From positions 62,001 to 126,000 of the forward strand of contig UBNQ01000031.1 in assembly GCA_900466875.1 (NCBI GenBank): DNA of 64,000 bases. Reading direction: 5' to 3'. The notes below the pieces were generated by a model. The model saw only the letters and a program-made list of their open reading frames with translations. It searched no databases and was not told the DNA's origin. A program made the translations under genes and the position numbers. Position 1 is the stretch's first letter. Each line of letters begins with the position of its first letter. The DNA is from Hyphomicrobiales bacterium. GTDB taxonomy: Bacteria > Pseudomonadota > Alphaproteobacteria > Rhizobiales > Rhizobiaceae. Below, piece after piece: positions 33,395 through 41,746 of this stretch.

Positions 33395-34268
33395 AGCAAC
33401 CATCCGGCGGGGTGTTCGAAACGCCAGATATGCCGCCATACCGAACCACGTGTTTGAAGACGACCGTCTCTCGATGGAGGCCCGGTGGCTTCTGAGCTAC
33501 CTGCTATCCAAACCTGACAATTGGACTGTCGTCATCGGCGACATAACCAAAAAGGGAAATTGCGGGCGAGACAAGGCCCGCAAGATGATCGCCGAGCTTG
33601 TTAAATATGGCTATGCGGAGCGCGAGCAGCAGCGCGACGACGGCAAATTCAGTTCATCCGTTCTTGTCATTTTTGATGAGCCGAGGACGCTTGAAAGCCC
33701 GGTAAATCAGAACGGTGGCGAAAGTGTTGCATTTCTACCGCAGACTGATTTACCGGCGACGGCATCACCGTCGCCGGTTTCGCCGTCGCCGGTAAAATCG
33801 GCACATAGTAATAACTTATATCTAGCAAATACTGATTGTCAGCAAACTGATACTCCCGCGGGCGCCAGCCGATCCGCGATGGAGGAGCTTTCTAAGGTCC
33901 TGGATGTCGAACACGCACAGGCCGTGATCGAGCACCGGCGAAAGATCCGAAAGCCCCTGACGCCTTACGCCGCGCAACTGCTTGCGCGCCGGTTCGCACT
34001 CATGCCGAACCCGAATGCGGCTGCTGACGCGATGATTGGCAATGGCTGGCAGGGATTTGAGCCTGACTGGCTTGAGGGCCGTGGGGCTCGCGGACGATCT
34101 CCACCACGGCAGAGCGAATTCCAGCAAAGGCAGGAGGCGGCAAAGGCTGCTCTCGATCAGGTCATCACCGGAGGCGACGATGGGTACGGAAATTTCGACA
34201 AACATCACGATATCGAGCTTGGACGCTCGGATTTCAGCACTCATGGAAAAGCTCGTCCCCGCCACTGA
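33384..34268 (+). CDS. Replication-initiator-like helix-turn-helix protein
   Basis: 294 residues from GTG 33384. The N-terminal winged helix (YAAIPNHVFEDDRLSMEARW, then DKARKMIAELVKYGYAERE) is the type found in phage replisome organisers such as lambda O and in RepA/DnaD-like proteins. Residues about 105-155 are a low-complexity Pro/Ser linker whose DNA holds repeats and an AT-rich stretch. The C-terminal part (RRKIRKPLTPYAAQLLARRF, then GWQGFEPDW) is typical of these proteins. Its position before a putative loader-like gene fits a replication role. Confidence 0.75.
   Translation: MSSEATIRRGVRNARYAAIPNHVFEDDRLSMEARWLLSYLLSKPDNWTVVIGDITKKGNCGRDKARKMIAELVKYGYAEREQQRDDGKFSSSVLVIFDEPRTLESPVNQNGGESVAFLPQTDLPATASPSPVSPSPVKSAHSNNLYLANTDCQQTDTPAGASRSAMEELSKVLDVEHAQAVIEHRRKIRKPLTPYAAQLLARRFALMPNPNAAADAMIGNGWQGFEPDWLEGRGARGRSPPRQSEFQQRQEAAKAALDQVITGGDDGYGNFDKHHDIELGRSDFSTHGKARPRH
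33699..33855. other. Candidate phage replication origin inside the replication gene
   Basis: CCGGTAAATCAG (33699-33710) and its exact reverse complement (33745-33756) flank a spacer. CCGTCGCCGGT then occurs at 33768-33778 and 33783-33793, with an inverted copy at 33752-33762. Directly after comes an AT-rich stretch (about 33800-33850). Iterons plus an unwinding region inside the initiator gene is the lambda O layout. Inferred only. Confidence 0.5.
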
Positions 34269-34677
34269 CCGGGATGTGGCGGGTTTGCTGCGGTCGCTGA
34301 TGGCTGCTGGTCTGGCCATGCCTTCACCGATCGAGCCGGAAAGAGCGCCAGCGATATACGGGTACTCCCTTGCCGGATTGCCTTTGTCATGCGTTGAGAA
34401 GGTGGCAAAAAAGCTTCTGCGGGGCGAATACGACCGGGAATACGGCTTTCTGCCGAAGCCTCCCGAGTTTGCACAGCTAGTGCGGACAGAGGAAGCGGTG
34501 ATCCGTGCGGACGTTCGTTATCAGCGGGAGATACGTCAGACCCGCCTTGATCTGGAAGAACAGAAGAACCGCCCTGCGCCAACCGAAGAAAGCAGGGCGC
34601 GTGTCAGGGCGCTGGTCGAGAGCGTGAAACGCAACATGACGCCGCCGGGTGAGACGGAGGCGCGCAATGGCCGCTGA
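34180..34677 (+). CDS. Hypothetical protein after replication gene (lambda P position)
   Basis: 165 residues from ATG 34180, overlapping the replication gene by 89 bases. LPLSCVEKVAKKLLRGEYDR followed by YGFLPKPPEFAQLVR is a pattern common in phage proteins that take the place of lambda P (helicase loader). No ATP-binding motif is present. Role inferred from position only. Confidence 0.68.
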   Translation: MGTEISTNITISSLDARISALMEKLVPATDRDVAGLLRSLMAAGLAMPSPIEPERAPAIYGYSLAGLPLSCVEKVAKKLLRGEYDREYGFLPKPPEFAQLVRTEEAVIRADVRYQREIRQTRLDLEEQKNRPAPTEESRARVRALVESVKRNMTPPGETEARNGR

Positions 34678-35410
34678 AGTTTCGAAAGAGAGCATTCTGC
34701 GCGAAGTGCGCAAGGTGCATCGGGAATGGCCGAAATTCCTTTCCGACAGTATTCCGAGGGTCGAGAAGGCGGCTACGGAACTACCGGATGATGTGCGGCA
34801 GTTGGGATTGCAGATGGCATCCGCCTATGTGCGTAACTGCCGGGAGCGCAAGGACAGCGTATGCTCCTTTGCGGTCTATCTACGTGAACGTCGATGGGAA
34901 AGGCTTTCGGACATCGGTGTGCATGCCGAAGCGAAGGAACCGGAAGCCTATACCCGGTTCAGCAGACCGGGACATGCGCTTCGTCTGTATGAGCTATGCC
35001 AGCCGATAGCGAGCCTTCCACTGATGACATCGACCATGCGGCGCGTCTGCGAGGTGGGCGATCATCCTGATGCATCAGACGCCGATCGCAAGATGGCAGC
35101 GAAGATCCGAAATGATCACCGCAAGAGGTGGGGATGGCCTGCGGTCAACGCCATGGCCAGCAGGACGCGAGTGACGGTTCCTGAGTGGTTGGTGAAGTTG
35201 TCGGAGGGATTTGTCACGACAGATGCCGGTTCGCCAATGCTATCGCGCTGGCAAGAACTTTTCGAGCGGCATTCCTGGCCTTGGATTGCCGAGAACCTTG
35301 AGCGGCACTTCTTTCCGGAGGGAAATGATCCGGATCAAGCTTTGTATGAATTTGAAATCGCCGCAAGGGCGGCACTTAGCATGGAGCGGGGAAATGACAA
35401 TGCAGCGTAA
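34667..35410 (+). CDS. Hypothetical early phage protein
   Basis: 247 residues from ATG 34667. Helical and charged; SAYVRNCRERKDSVCSFAVY and WLVKLSEGFVTTDAGSPMLS are the most distinctive parts. It starts inside the preceding gene and overlaps the NusG-like gene by 17 bases, so it is translationally coupled with both. Family not recognised. Confidence 0.65.
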   Translation: MAAEVSKESILREVRKVHREWPKFLSDSIPRVEKAATELPDDVRQLGLQMASAYVRNCRERKDSVCSFAVYLRERRWERLSDIGVHAEAKEPEAYTRFSRPGHALRLYELCQPIASLPLMTSTMRRVCEVGDHPDASDADRKMAAKIRNDHRKRWGWPAVNAMASRTRVTVPEWLVKLSEGFVTTDAGSPMLSRWQELFERHSWPWIAENLERHFFPEGNDPDQALYEFEIAARAALSMERGNDNAA

Positions 35411-36083
35411 GATCACTGGCGATAAGATCGCCTACCGTCCCATGATTGAGGCCAAACTTTCTGCAGATGAAAGGGACGCTGTCTATCGTAGGCAGCAGCG
35501 CGAGGGCCGCGTATTGCGACTCGCTCGTGAACAATTGCGATTCGCGGCGCGGCATAACACTGGTGGGCAGCCTGCGGGCGCGCGCTGGTACTGCGTGCAG
35601 GTTGCGGGCGGCCAAGATTTCACTGTGGAAAAGCTTTTAAGCGATTGCGACGTTGAGGTGCTTTCGCCGCGTGAAACGGTGAAAATCGTCAGGCGAGGAA
35701 AGAAATTCGAGGTCCAGCGTCCCTGTTTTTCGGGGTATGTCCTTGCCCGTTTCGTTGGGTCCGCAGAGGCTTTTGAGGGTGTGCGCAAGCAGCGACACGT
35801 GTTTGGAATAGTTGCAGGGCGTAACGGATACATGACTGTCGAAGATAAGGACGTGAAGCGTTTTCAGTCACTTACTACGGACGCGATATCGCGCATGCCG
35901 GTCGATCGCTCCATTGGGGAGAAGGATCGCGTGAAGGTGGTAGACGGTCTTTTTGCCGGGAAAGCAGCTGTGGTGTTCGCGGTGAAATGGTCTCGCGAAC
36001 CGAAGGCGCGCGTCATGGTCGACTACGACGGCAACCTGATCCAAGTGAAGGATATGCCTCTTGCGTTTCTCCAAAAGCTGTGA
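35394..36083 (+). CDS. Phage NusG-like transcription elongation/antitermination factor
   Basis: 229 residues from ATG 35394. After a basic N-terminal extension (1-62) comes an NGN-like domain (about 64-165) with GARWYCVQVAGGQDFTVEKL and PCFSGYVLARF, then a KOW domain (about 178-229) with DRVKVVDGLFAGKAAVVFAV. NusG paralogues such as RfaH bind RNA polymerase and carry it through terminators. It is the last gene before the late region, and a terminator follows 170 bases later, so a late antiterminator is a strong guess. The basic extension is not part of host NusG. Confidence 0.85.
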   Translation: MTMQRKITGDKIAYRPMIEAKLSADERDAVYRRQQREGRVLRLAREQLRFAARHNTGGQPAGARWYCVQVAGGQDFTVEKLLSDCDVEVLSPRETVKIVRRGKKFEVQRPCFSGYVLARFVGSAEAFEGVRKQRHVFGIVAGRNGYMTVEDKDVKRFQSLTTDAISRMPVDRSIGEKDRVKVVDGLFAGKAAVVFAVKWSREPKARVMVDYDGNLIQVKDMPLAFLQKL

Positions 36084-36303
36084 GAGTCATCTGATCAACG
36101 GCCACTGCGAATTTGTATCTACCCTCCGATCAAGGCCCTTAGCGGCTACGAGAACAGGCCTCCATTAAGGCCAAGGGAACGGATCTTTCGGAACCCAGTC
36201 TTGACGGTCTCGACAGAGACATCGATTCAAGATTAGAGCGTGAGCTATGGCTTCAAGGCGATCCAACTGGGTCGCCTTTTTCATGTCTTCATTGAGGGTA
36301 GTC
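36084..36303 (+). promoter_or_regulatory. Leader region between NusG-like gene and late genes
   Basis: No gene in these 220 bases. It holds TTGACG (36201-36206), a small RNA hairpin GTCTC/GAGAC with GACA loop (36207-36220), a second hairpin GGCCT/AGGCC near 36154-36169, and the terminator annotated separately. A late promoter or a loading site for the NusG-like protein could lie here; no good -10 is seen. Confidence 0.45.
36255..36281 (+). terminator. Intrinsic terminator in front of the late operon
   Basis: Ten-base arms (36255-36264 and 36269-36278, one G-T pair) with an AACT loop run into TTTTT. It lies 23 bases before the first late gene, so late genes need either readthrough or a promoter downstream of it. 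Confidence 0.85.
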
Positions 36304-36876
36304 ATGGCCGGGATCTTGGATATCCGTTGGGCAGATGACGTTTTGAAACAGTATGGCAAGCGCGTCATGCTGTTGAATGAGCGTTTCCCCAAAGTGCTTC
36401 CTCGCATCACCAACCAGGTGGGCGACAGGGCGAAGACACAGGTCATTCGAAGCCTGACCAAACAGACCGGGCTTCCTCGGCGAACCATCGTCAAGGCCAT
36501 TGGCGATCCGACGAGAGCAAGGCCGGGGCGGCTTTCGTACGACATGGTAACGCGAGGCGGCAACATCCGCCTCAAGTACCTGAACCCTCGGGAGACTGAG
36601 GCAGGTGTTGTCGCCAAGCCATTCGGTAAATCCACGCTTTATCCCGGTGCGTTCCTTCGAGGGGGTCGGTTCCCCGACCGCAAGATCGTGCCGAGGTTCG
36701 ACGGTCACGCTTACTTCCGCCTCAACTCCTCGGGCTCGAAGATCACGTTCGCTCGGTCTGGTGTCGTCATCCCGACAGAGATGACAACCGGATCGACGAG
36801 AGCTGCCTTCGAGCGCACGGCTGGCCCCCTACTTCGAGAACGGGTCGAAGCGGTGATGGCGAAACTTATGCCATGA
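36304..36876 (+). CDS. GpZ-like minor tail protein
   Basis: 190 residues, the size of lambda gpZ. VGDRAKTQVIRSLTKQTGLP with PRRTIVKAIGDPTRARPGRL and a strand-rich second half fit the prophage minor tail protein Z family (head-tail joining). Unusually it lies ahead of the terminase, while in lambda Z follows the capsid genes. It starts right after the terminator. The ATG 36304 is preferred to upstream in-frame ATGs, which would lie in the terminator. Confidence 0.7.
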   Translation: MAGILDIRWADDVLKQYGKRVMLLNERFPKVLPRITNQVGDRAKTQVIRSLTKQTGLPRRTIVKAIGDPTRARPGRLSYDMVTRGGNIRLKYLNPRETEAGVVAKPFGKSTLYPGAFLRGGRFPDRKIVPRFDGHAYFRLNSSGSKITFARSGVVIPTEMTTGSTRAAFERTAGPLLRERVEAVMAKLMP

Positions 36877-36902
36877 CCCCGAAAGGGGGTTGTCACCGAC
36901 AT

Positions 36903-37055
36903 GTTGCACATTTGCAACGCCACCCCCTGCCCCCCCCCATTCAGGGACCGTATCAGCGGAAAAAGCAACGTACGGAAGCGCGCGACTGCGGGATTTCGCT
37001 AGTGCGATACTTCGCAAGCGGTACACGAATACACGTGCAAACACACGTGTTGCAC
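36903..37055. other. Candidate packaging (cos) region upstream of TerS
   Basis: GTTGCAC occurs at 36903-36909 and 37049-37055; GTTGCA/TGCAAC form a perfect hairpin at 36903-36918, and GTGCAA at 37035-37040 pairs with the right copy. A very C-rich run lies at 36922-36939. Repeated sites just before the small terminase gene would fit TerS binding sites of a cos phage. Inference from position only. Confidence 0.35.
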
Positions 37056-37068
37056 GGGACGATGCACG

Positions 37069-37695
37069 ATGGACGAGGAATGGATCTCGATCACAGATGC
37101 TGCGACGCGACTGACTGAGGCGGGCGACCGCATCGATCGCTCCTCGCTTTCTCGATATCTGAAACAGCATTCTGAGGCTCTGCCTCTCAAGCCTGACGGG
37201 CGCTCAAGCCTCGTCGAATTCGGAGCTTTAAGCGCGCATCGCGGCGAGAACATCCGGGTACGCCCGATGCCCCTCGCTCCGGCCGCGTCAAGTCCTGCCC
37301 GACCGTCCGGCGCGACTGGCGGCACTCTGCCGACGCGCACCCAGTCTGACGGCGCGGCTCGTAAAGCTCAGGCTGATGCAGAGCTGCGCGAGATGGATCT
37401 TGCCGAGCGCCGAAAAGAACTGACGCCCTACGCCGAGGTCGACCAGGCCGGCCGCGACGCCGTTGCGATGATGCAGAGCGCATTTGAGCGGGCGATCGAT
37501 ACGGAGGCGAGCAGCCTTTCGCTCAAATACGGATGGGAAGAGCGGGTCGTTCGTCTCGCTCTCAAGAACTTCTCCAAGACCGGCCTCGGTGTGTTCAACC
37601 GACAGGTTCTCGAAAAGCTCGACGCAATGCGTCGCCGTGACGATGCAGGTGAACACGAGATGTCATATTCGGAACAGATACAGTCTCTGCAATGA
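37069..37695 (+). CDS. Terminase small subunit
   Basis: 208 residues. The N-terminal helix-turn-helix ITDAATRLTEAGDRIDRSSL with SRYLKQH recognises packaging DNA. A Pro/Ala-rich linker is followed by a helical segment (ARKAQADAELREMDLAERRK) and a C-terminal part (SLSLKYGWEERVVRLALKNF) seen in DNA packaging Nu1-like proteins. It overlaps the large subunit start (ATGA). Role supported by position. Confidence 0.85.
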   Translation: MDEEWISITDAATRLTEAGDRIDRSSLSRYLKQHSEALPLKPDGRSSLVEFGALSAHRGENIRVRPMPLAPAASSPARPSGATGGTLPTRTQSDGAARKAQADAELREMDLAERRKELTPYAEVDQAGRDAVAMMQSAFERAIDTEASSLSLKYGWEERVVRLALKNFSKTGLGVFNRQVLEKLDAMRRRDDAGEHEMSYSEQIQSLQ

Positions 37696-39818
37696 CGGTC
37701 CACGACATCCGGGCTCGCTTTCCGAAGCTGCCGAATGGTGCTGTCGCGATCTATCGTGGGATGGAAGCGGCTAGCCGGCCGACCGAAGATCTGACTATCA
37801 GCGAGCACGCCGATCGGTACCGCAAGGTCTCGCCGGAATCAGGCTCGCCTTGGCCCGGTGACTTTCGCACCGACCGCGTGCCTTACCTGCGGGAACCGCA
37901 AGATTGCCTCCATCCTGACCATCCGGCGCGGCGTGTGACCGCACGATGGGCGGCCCAGCTGGGGAAGTCCACGGCTATCGAAAACTGGTTCTGCTATGTC
38001 GTCGACCAATCGCCGGGCTCAATGATGATCGTTCTTCCCTCTATCGAGGAGGCAACGAAGTTCAACCGCGTCAAGCTTCAGCCGACGATCGAAGCGTCAA
38101 AGAGGATTGCGCATAAGGTCATGCCGGTCAGCAGTCGCGACGAACAGGGCAGCACGACTTCGTTCAAGCGCTACGCTGGCGGGTTTTGTCAGATCGTCAA
38201 CGCGGGCTCATCGAAGGGCCTGCAGATGGTTTCGATCAAGTATCTCGCCATGGACGAAACGACCGGCTACCCGAAGGACGTCGACGGTCGCGGTAGTCCA
38301 CGCGACCAGGCGCGGGCACGACAGAAAATGTACGGAGACCTTGCCAAGGAGTGGCAGGGCTCGACCCCTGGCGTTGCCGGGGAATGCACGATCAGCGATG
38401 ATTTCGAGGCCGGAGACCAGCGTTTCTTCTATCTGCCCTGCCCGCATTGCGACGCTTTTCAGGCGCTCGGGTTCGACATGATGCGTGGTCCTGATCCTGA
38501 GAGGGATCTACCGGTCCACATGCGTTGCCTCGCTTGCGACGAAGTCATTCTCGACGGTCACAAGCGCGAGATGATGGAGCGGGGCCGCTGGATTGCCCGG
38601 CGCGTGCCGGAGCTTTCCGATCCCGTCCCCATGTCGATATCCGCAACCGACATCGACATTTGGACATGCCCGCCATGTGAGGGGAGATGTCGGGATTGGC
38701 AGCCGAGCTATCATCTGTGGGCGGCCTATGCTCCCCGCGAAAAGTGGTCGGAAATCTGGAAGCGTTGGCTCGATGCCGAAGGCGACACCACGAAAATGCG
38801 GACGTTTTGTCAGCAGGATCTGGCCGAGCCTTACGATCCGGGTGGCGTAACTGTCGAATGGGAGAAGATCGTAGACGCCACGAAGGCGGAGCTTTTACCG
38901 TCTCGTGTCATCCCAGCTTGGGCGGCTCTGGTGATATCCGCCGCGGACGTTCAGGGCTATGGCATCAAGTGGGTAACCTACGCGCTCGGTGCACGTGACC
39001 AGATGCAGCTGATCGACCGCGAGATTTTCGAGGGCGCGCCGGACCAGTCCGACGAACCTTGGATAAAGCTCTCGGACGCGCAGGCACGAACATATCCGAT
39101 CGAGAACGGCACGCGCGAAAAGGGTATCGACCTGAATGGCGTAGACTCTGGTTGGGCAACTGACCGCGTTTATCGCTACTGCGCCAGCCGCCCGAACGTG
39201 TATGCGCTCGATGGTCGCGAACCGATTGGGCTTCCTTGGCTTGGTACGCCGGTCAAAAAGGACATCAAAGACCAGCGGAAGCGCGTCGTTGCAAAGGTCC
39301 TTCTCTACCCGGTTGGCCTCTATGACGTGAAGACTGCGGTCACAGCGGCTATGGCCAATCTTGTTCAGGGGCGCGCCGAGAACGGCCACTGGCCTCGCAA
39401 CACGATCCACTTTGCATCGGATCTTTGCGATGCGGATTTCGCCAAGGAACTCACAGCGGAGCGCCTGGTCGACGCCGAGGAAGAGGCCCGCGCAAGTGTT
39501 AGCCGTCGTGCTCGACGCCTTATCAAACCGAAGGCTGGACGGCAGTGGAAAAAAGTCGTCGGCCGCATGAACGACTGGTTTGACGCCACGGTCTACGCCT
39601 TCGCACTCGGCTGGCACCTGCAGAACAAGAGACGCCTGACGCTCGACCGTTGGGCTGATCTTGTCCGCGAGCTGCACGGTGAGCACGAGGAGCCAAAAGA
39701 TCTCTTCGAGGCGGCCGAGCAAAACCCGTTCATCAAACCAAAGCCGGAACCGGCGCCAACGTCGACGACGCCAGGCAAGTCCCGTCCGCCGCGACAAAAG
39801 TGGAAGTCATACTCGTGA
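37692..39818 (+). CDS. Terminase large subunit, lambda GpA type
   Basis: 708 residues, the size of lambda gpA. The packaging ATPase domain has a Walker-A-like AAQLGKST at 87-94 and a Walker B LAMDE with D188/E189. The zinc-like CPHC and RCLAC knuckles follow at about 250-280 and CPPCEGRC further on. The C-terminal half is the nuclease domain that cuts cos ends. GpA-type terminases belong to cos-packaging phages with lambda-like heads. Confidence 0.94.
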   Translation: MTVHDIRARFPKLPNGAVAIYRGMEAASRPTEDLTISEHADRYRKVSPESGSPWPGDFRTDRVPYLREPQDCLHPDHPARRVTARWAAQLGKSTAIENWFCYVVDQSPGSMMIVLPSIEEATKFNRVKLQPTIEASKRIAHKVMPVSSRDEQGSTTSFKRYAGGFCQIVNAGSSKGLQMVSIKYLAMDETTGYPKDVDGRGSPRDQARARQKMYGDLAKEWQGSTPGVAGECTISDDFEAGDQRFFYLPCPHCDAFQALGFDMMRGPDPERDLPVHMRCLACDEVILDGHKREMMERGRWIARRVPELSDPVPMSISATDIDIWTCPPCEGRCRDWQPSYHLWAAYAPREKWSEIWKRWLDAEGDTTKMRTFCQQDLAEPYDPGGVTVEWEKIVDATKAELLPSRVIPAWAALVISAADVQGYGIKWVTYALGARDQMQLIDREIFEGAPDQSDEPWIKLSDAQARTYPIENGTREKGIDLNGVDSGWATDRVYRYCASRPNVYALDGREPIGLPWLGTPVKKDIKDQRKRVVAKVLLYPVGLYDVKTAVTAAMANLVQGRAENGHWPRNTIHFASDLCDADFAKELTAERLVDAEEEARASVSRRARRLIKPKAGRQWKKVVGRMNDWFDATVYAFALGWHLQNKRRLTLDRWADLVRELHGEHEEPKDLFEAAEQNPFIKPKPEPAPTSTTPGKSRPPRQKWKSYS

Positions 39819-41479
39819 TTGAAGCAAAGCCGCGCATTCGCGTGAAAGCAAAGTCGGAAAAGGTCGTTTCTGCTCCACAGCAGGCCGCACCGGCTCGCCG
39901 TGCCGTTGCCCGGTATTTGCGGGGCGACAGGTCGGGCGTACTCGGCATGCGCAAGGCCGTCACCCGTGATGCTCGCCATGACGTTCGCGAGGCAGCGGAG
40001 CGGGCCGCCGCACTCGCTGTGGATTTCATGCATAACAGTGGCTGGATTGCCGGTGCTGTTATGCAGATCCTCTGCGACACGATCGGTGAAGAGCTGAAGC
40101 TCAACTGCCGAGCGCGGCTACAGAAGCTCGGCTATTCCGAGGAAGAAGCCGCAGCCAAGTGCCGGGAGATCGAGGAGGAATGGCGGCGTTACGCTTGGAA
40201 CCCAAAAGAATGCGATCTCGCTGGAAAGTCCACCATCGCAGAGATGGCAGATGCTGCGCTGCGCAGTTATCTGGCATCGGGAGAAGCTTTCGGCATTCTC
40301 GACTACATGGAGCCTGCCGATCGCAGACGGTATGGCATCGAGACCGGTACCAAAGTTTCTCTCATTGCTTCGCATCGTTGCCCTCGTGTTACGCGTGAGG
40401 TCGAAGGACTTGAGCAGGGAATTTACCACGACGCCAACAACCGCGCGGTGGCATACAAATTCCGCGTGCGGGAAAGCGGCATCGAACGTGATCGCGATAT
40501 CGACGCGGCCGACGTCATTCATGTCATGGATCGCGGCGCCAATCTCAACAGCCCGCGCGGCATCTCGGAGGTAGCTCCGGCGCTCAAGGTCTTGGCCCAG
40601 TCCGACCAGTTGGCCGACGCGACCCTTGCCAAGACGTTGCTGCAAACGGTTTTCGCCGCCACGATCAAAAGCCCGGAACAGAGTGGGGAGGCGTTTCAGG
40701 CTCTCCAAACGCTTAGCGACATCGACAAGCCTGAGGGTTTCGATGAAAGCGCGGGAAGCTGGGATAATTTCATCGGTGGGCTTCAGCAGGATCTTCTGGA
40801 AGTCTGGGACATGCGTCTCGGCGCCCTGAAGGATAAGGGCATCTCGATGTCTGACCCTGCCCGGATCAGCCATCTTGGACCCGGAGAGGAATTCGAGCTT
40901 CACACGACGTCGACACCTAGCAGCGACTATATCGCCTTCTTCCAGAACCTGTTGCGAGAAATAGCCCGCTGCCTCGGTGTCACGTTTGAATCGCTCTCAA
41001 TGGACCATTCGAACGCCACGTATTCGTCCGTGCTCATGTCGGTCGCCACGATCTGGCCGATTGTCATGCGACGACGCACCCGCATCGTCATCCCATTCCT
41101 TCAGGCGATCTATGAGCGTTGGCTTGAGGAGATGATCGAGACTGGAAAAATCCAGCTGAAGGGCGGCCGCGAAGCGTTTCGTCGCCACCGCGAAGCGGTG
41201 TTTCAGGCTGAATGGCATGGACCTGGCGCTCCCTCGGCTGACAACTACAAAGCGGTCATGGCCGACAAGATCGAGATGGAAATCGGCGTTTCCTCTTTCT
41301 CCGATATCTGCGCAAAGCGCGGCAAAAACGGACAGGAACAGATCGTCCAGCTGGCACGCGAAAAGAAGCAGTTCGAAGCTGCCGGCGTTCCGCATCCATT
41401 CGGAAGATCTCAGGGAGGTGCCGGCCCGCAGGGTGCCGCTTTGGACGGCAACCGCGAACCTGCAAAGGAAGCAGCCTGA
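39815..41479 (+). CDS. Portal protein, lambda gpB type
   Basis: 554 residues from GTG 39815, which overlaps the terminase stop; GTG 39800 is also possible. AADVIHVMDRGANLNSPRGI, LKVLAQSDQLADATLAKTLL and CLGVTFESLSMDHSNATYSS are typical of the lambda portal family (portal clip and stem regions). It forms the dodecameric ring through which DNA enters the procapsid. A normal length for the family. Confidence 0.93.
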   Translation: MIEAKPRIRVKAKSEKVVSAPQQAAPARRAVARYLRGDRSGVLGMRKAVTRDARHDVREAAERAAALAVDFMHNSGWIAGAVMQILCDTIGEELKLNCRARLQKLGYSEEEAAAKCREIEEEWRRYAWNPKECDLAGKSTIAEMADAALRSYLASGEAFGILDYMEPADRRRYGIETGTKVSLIASHRCPRVTREVEGLEQGIYHDANNRAVAYKFRVRESGIERDRDIDAADVIHVMDRGANLNSPRGISEVAPALKVLAQSDQLADATLAKTLLQTVFAATIKSPEQSGEAFQALQTLSDIDKPEGFDESAGSWDNFIGGLQQDLLEVWDMRLGALKDKGISMSDPARISHLGPGEEFELHTTSTPSSDYIAFFQNLLREIARCLGVTFESLSMDHSNATYSSVLMSVATIWPIVMRRRTRIVIPFLQAIYERWLEEMIETGKIQLKGGREAFRRHREAVFQAEWHGPGAPSADNYKAVMADKIEMEIGVSSFSDICAKRGKNGQEQIVQLAREKKQFEAAGVPHPFGRSQGGAGPQGAALDGNREPAKEAA

Positions 41480-41736
41480 TGGCCGACGAAACTGACCCGA
41501 TCGCAATCGACTGGTGTGCGAGAGCCGTGAAGCTTCGCAAGGTCGAGGAAGCCCTCCTGATGGGCGAGATGGTCACCGAAGCAAGGTTCGGCGAGGACAT
41601 GGCCCGCTATGCGAACGCCAGCCTCGCCGACGTCAAGACGGCACTCGAGGAAGCAATTCGAAAGTGCCAGATCTCCCGCGGCGAAACGCCGAAGCGTACC
41701 CGTTACGCAATGTCGGGCCGGATGCGCCCCTACTGA
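41479..41736 (+). CDS. gpW-like head-tail joining protein
   Basis: 85 residues. VKLRKVEEALLMGEMVTEAR (helix), ANASLADVKTALEEAIRKCQ (second helix) and a basic tail fit the two-helix gpW fold of lambda, which plugs the portal after packaging. The start overlaps the portal stop, and it lies in lambda order between portal and protease (B and W are neighbours in lambda). Confidence 0.75.
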   Translation: MADETDPIAIDWCARAVKLRKVEEALLMGEMVTEARFGEDMARYANASLADVKTALEEAIRKCQISRGETPKRTRYAMSGRMRPY

Positions 41737-41746
41737 GGTTCCAACC

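Noticed and set aside
33770-33800. Tandem GTCGCCGGT repeats as a CRISPR-like or microsatellite array
   Set aside because: Only two direct copies plus one inverted, within a coding linker and next to an AT-rich stretch; an origin-like arrangement fits better.
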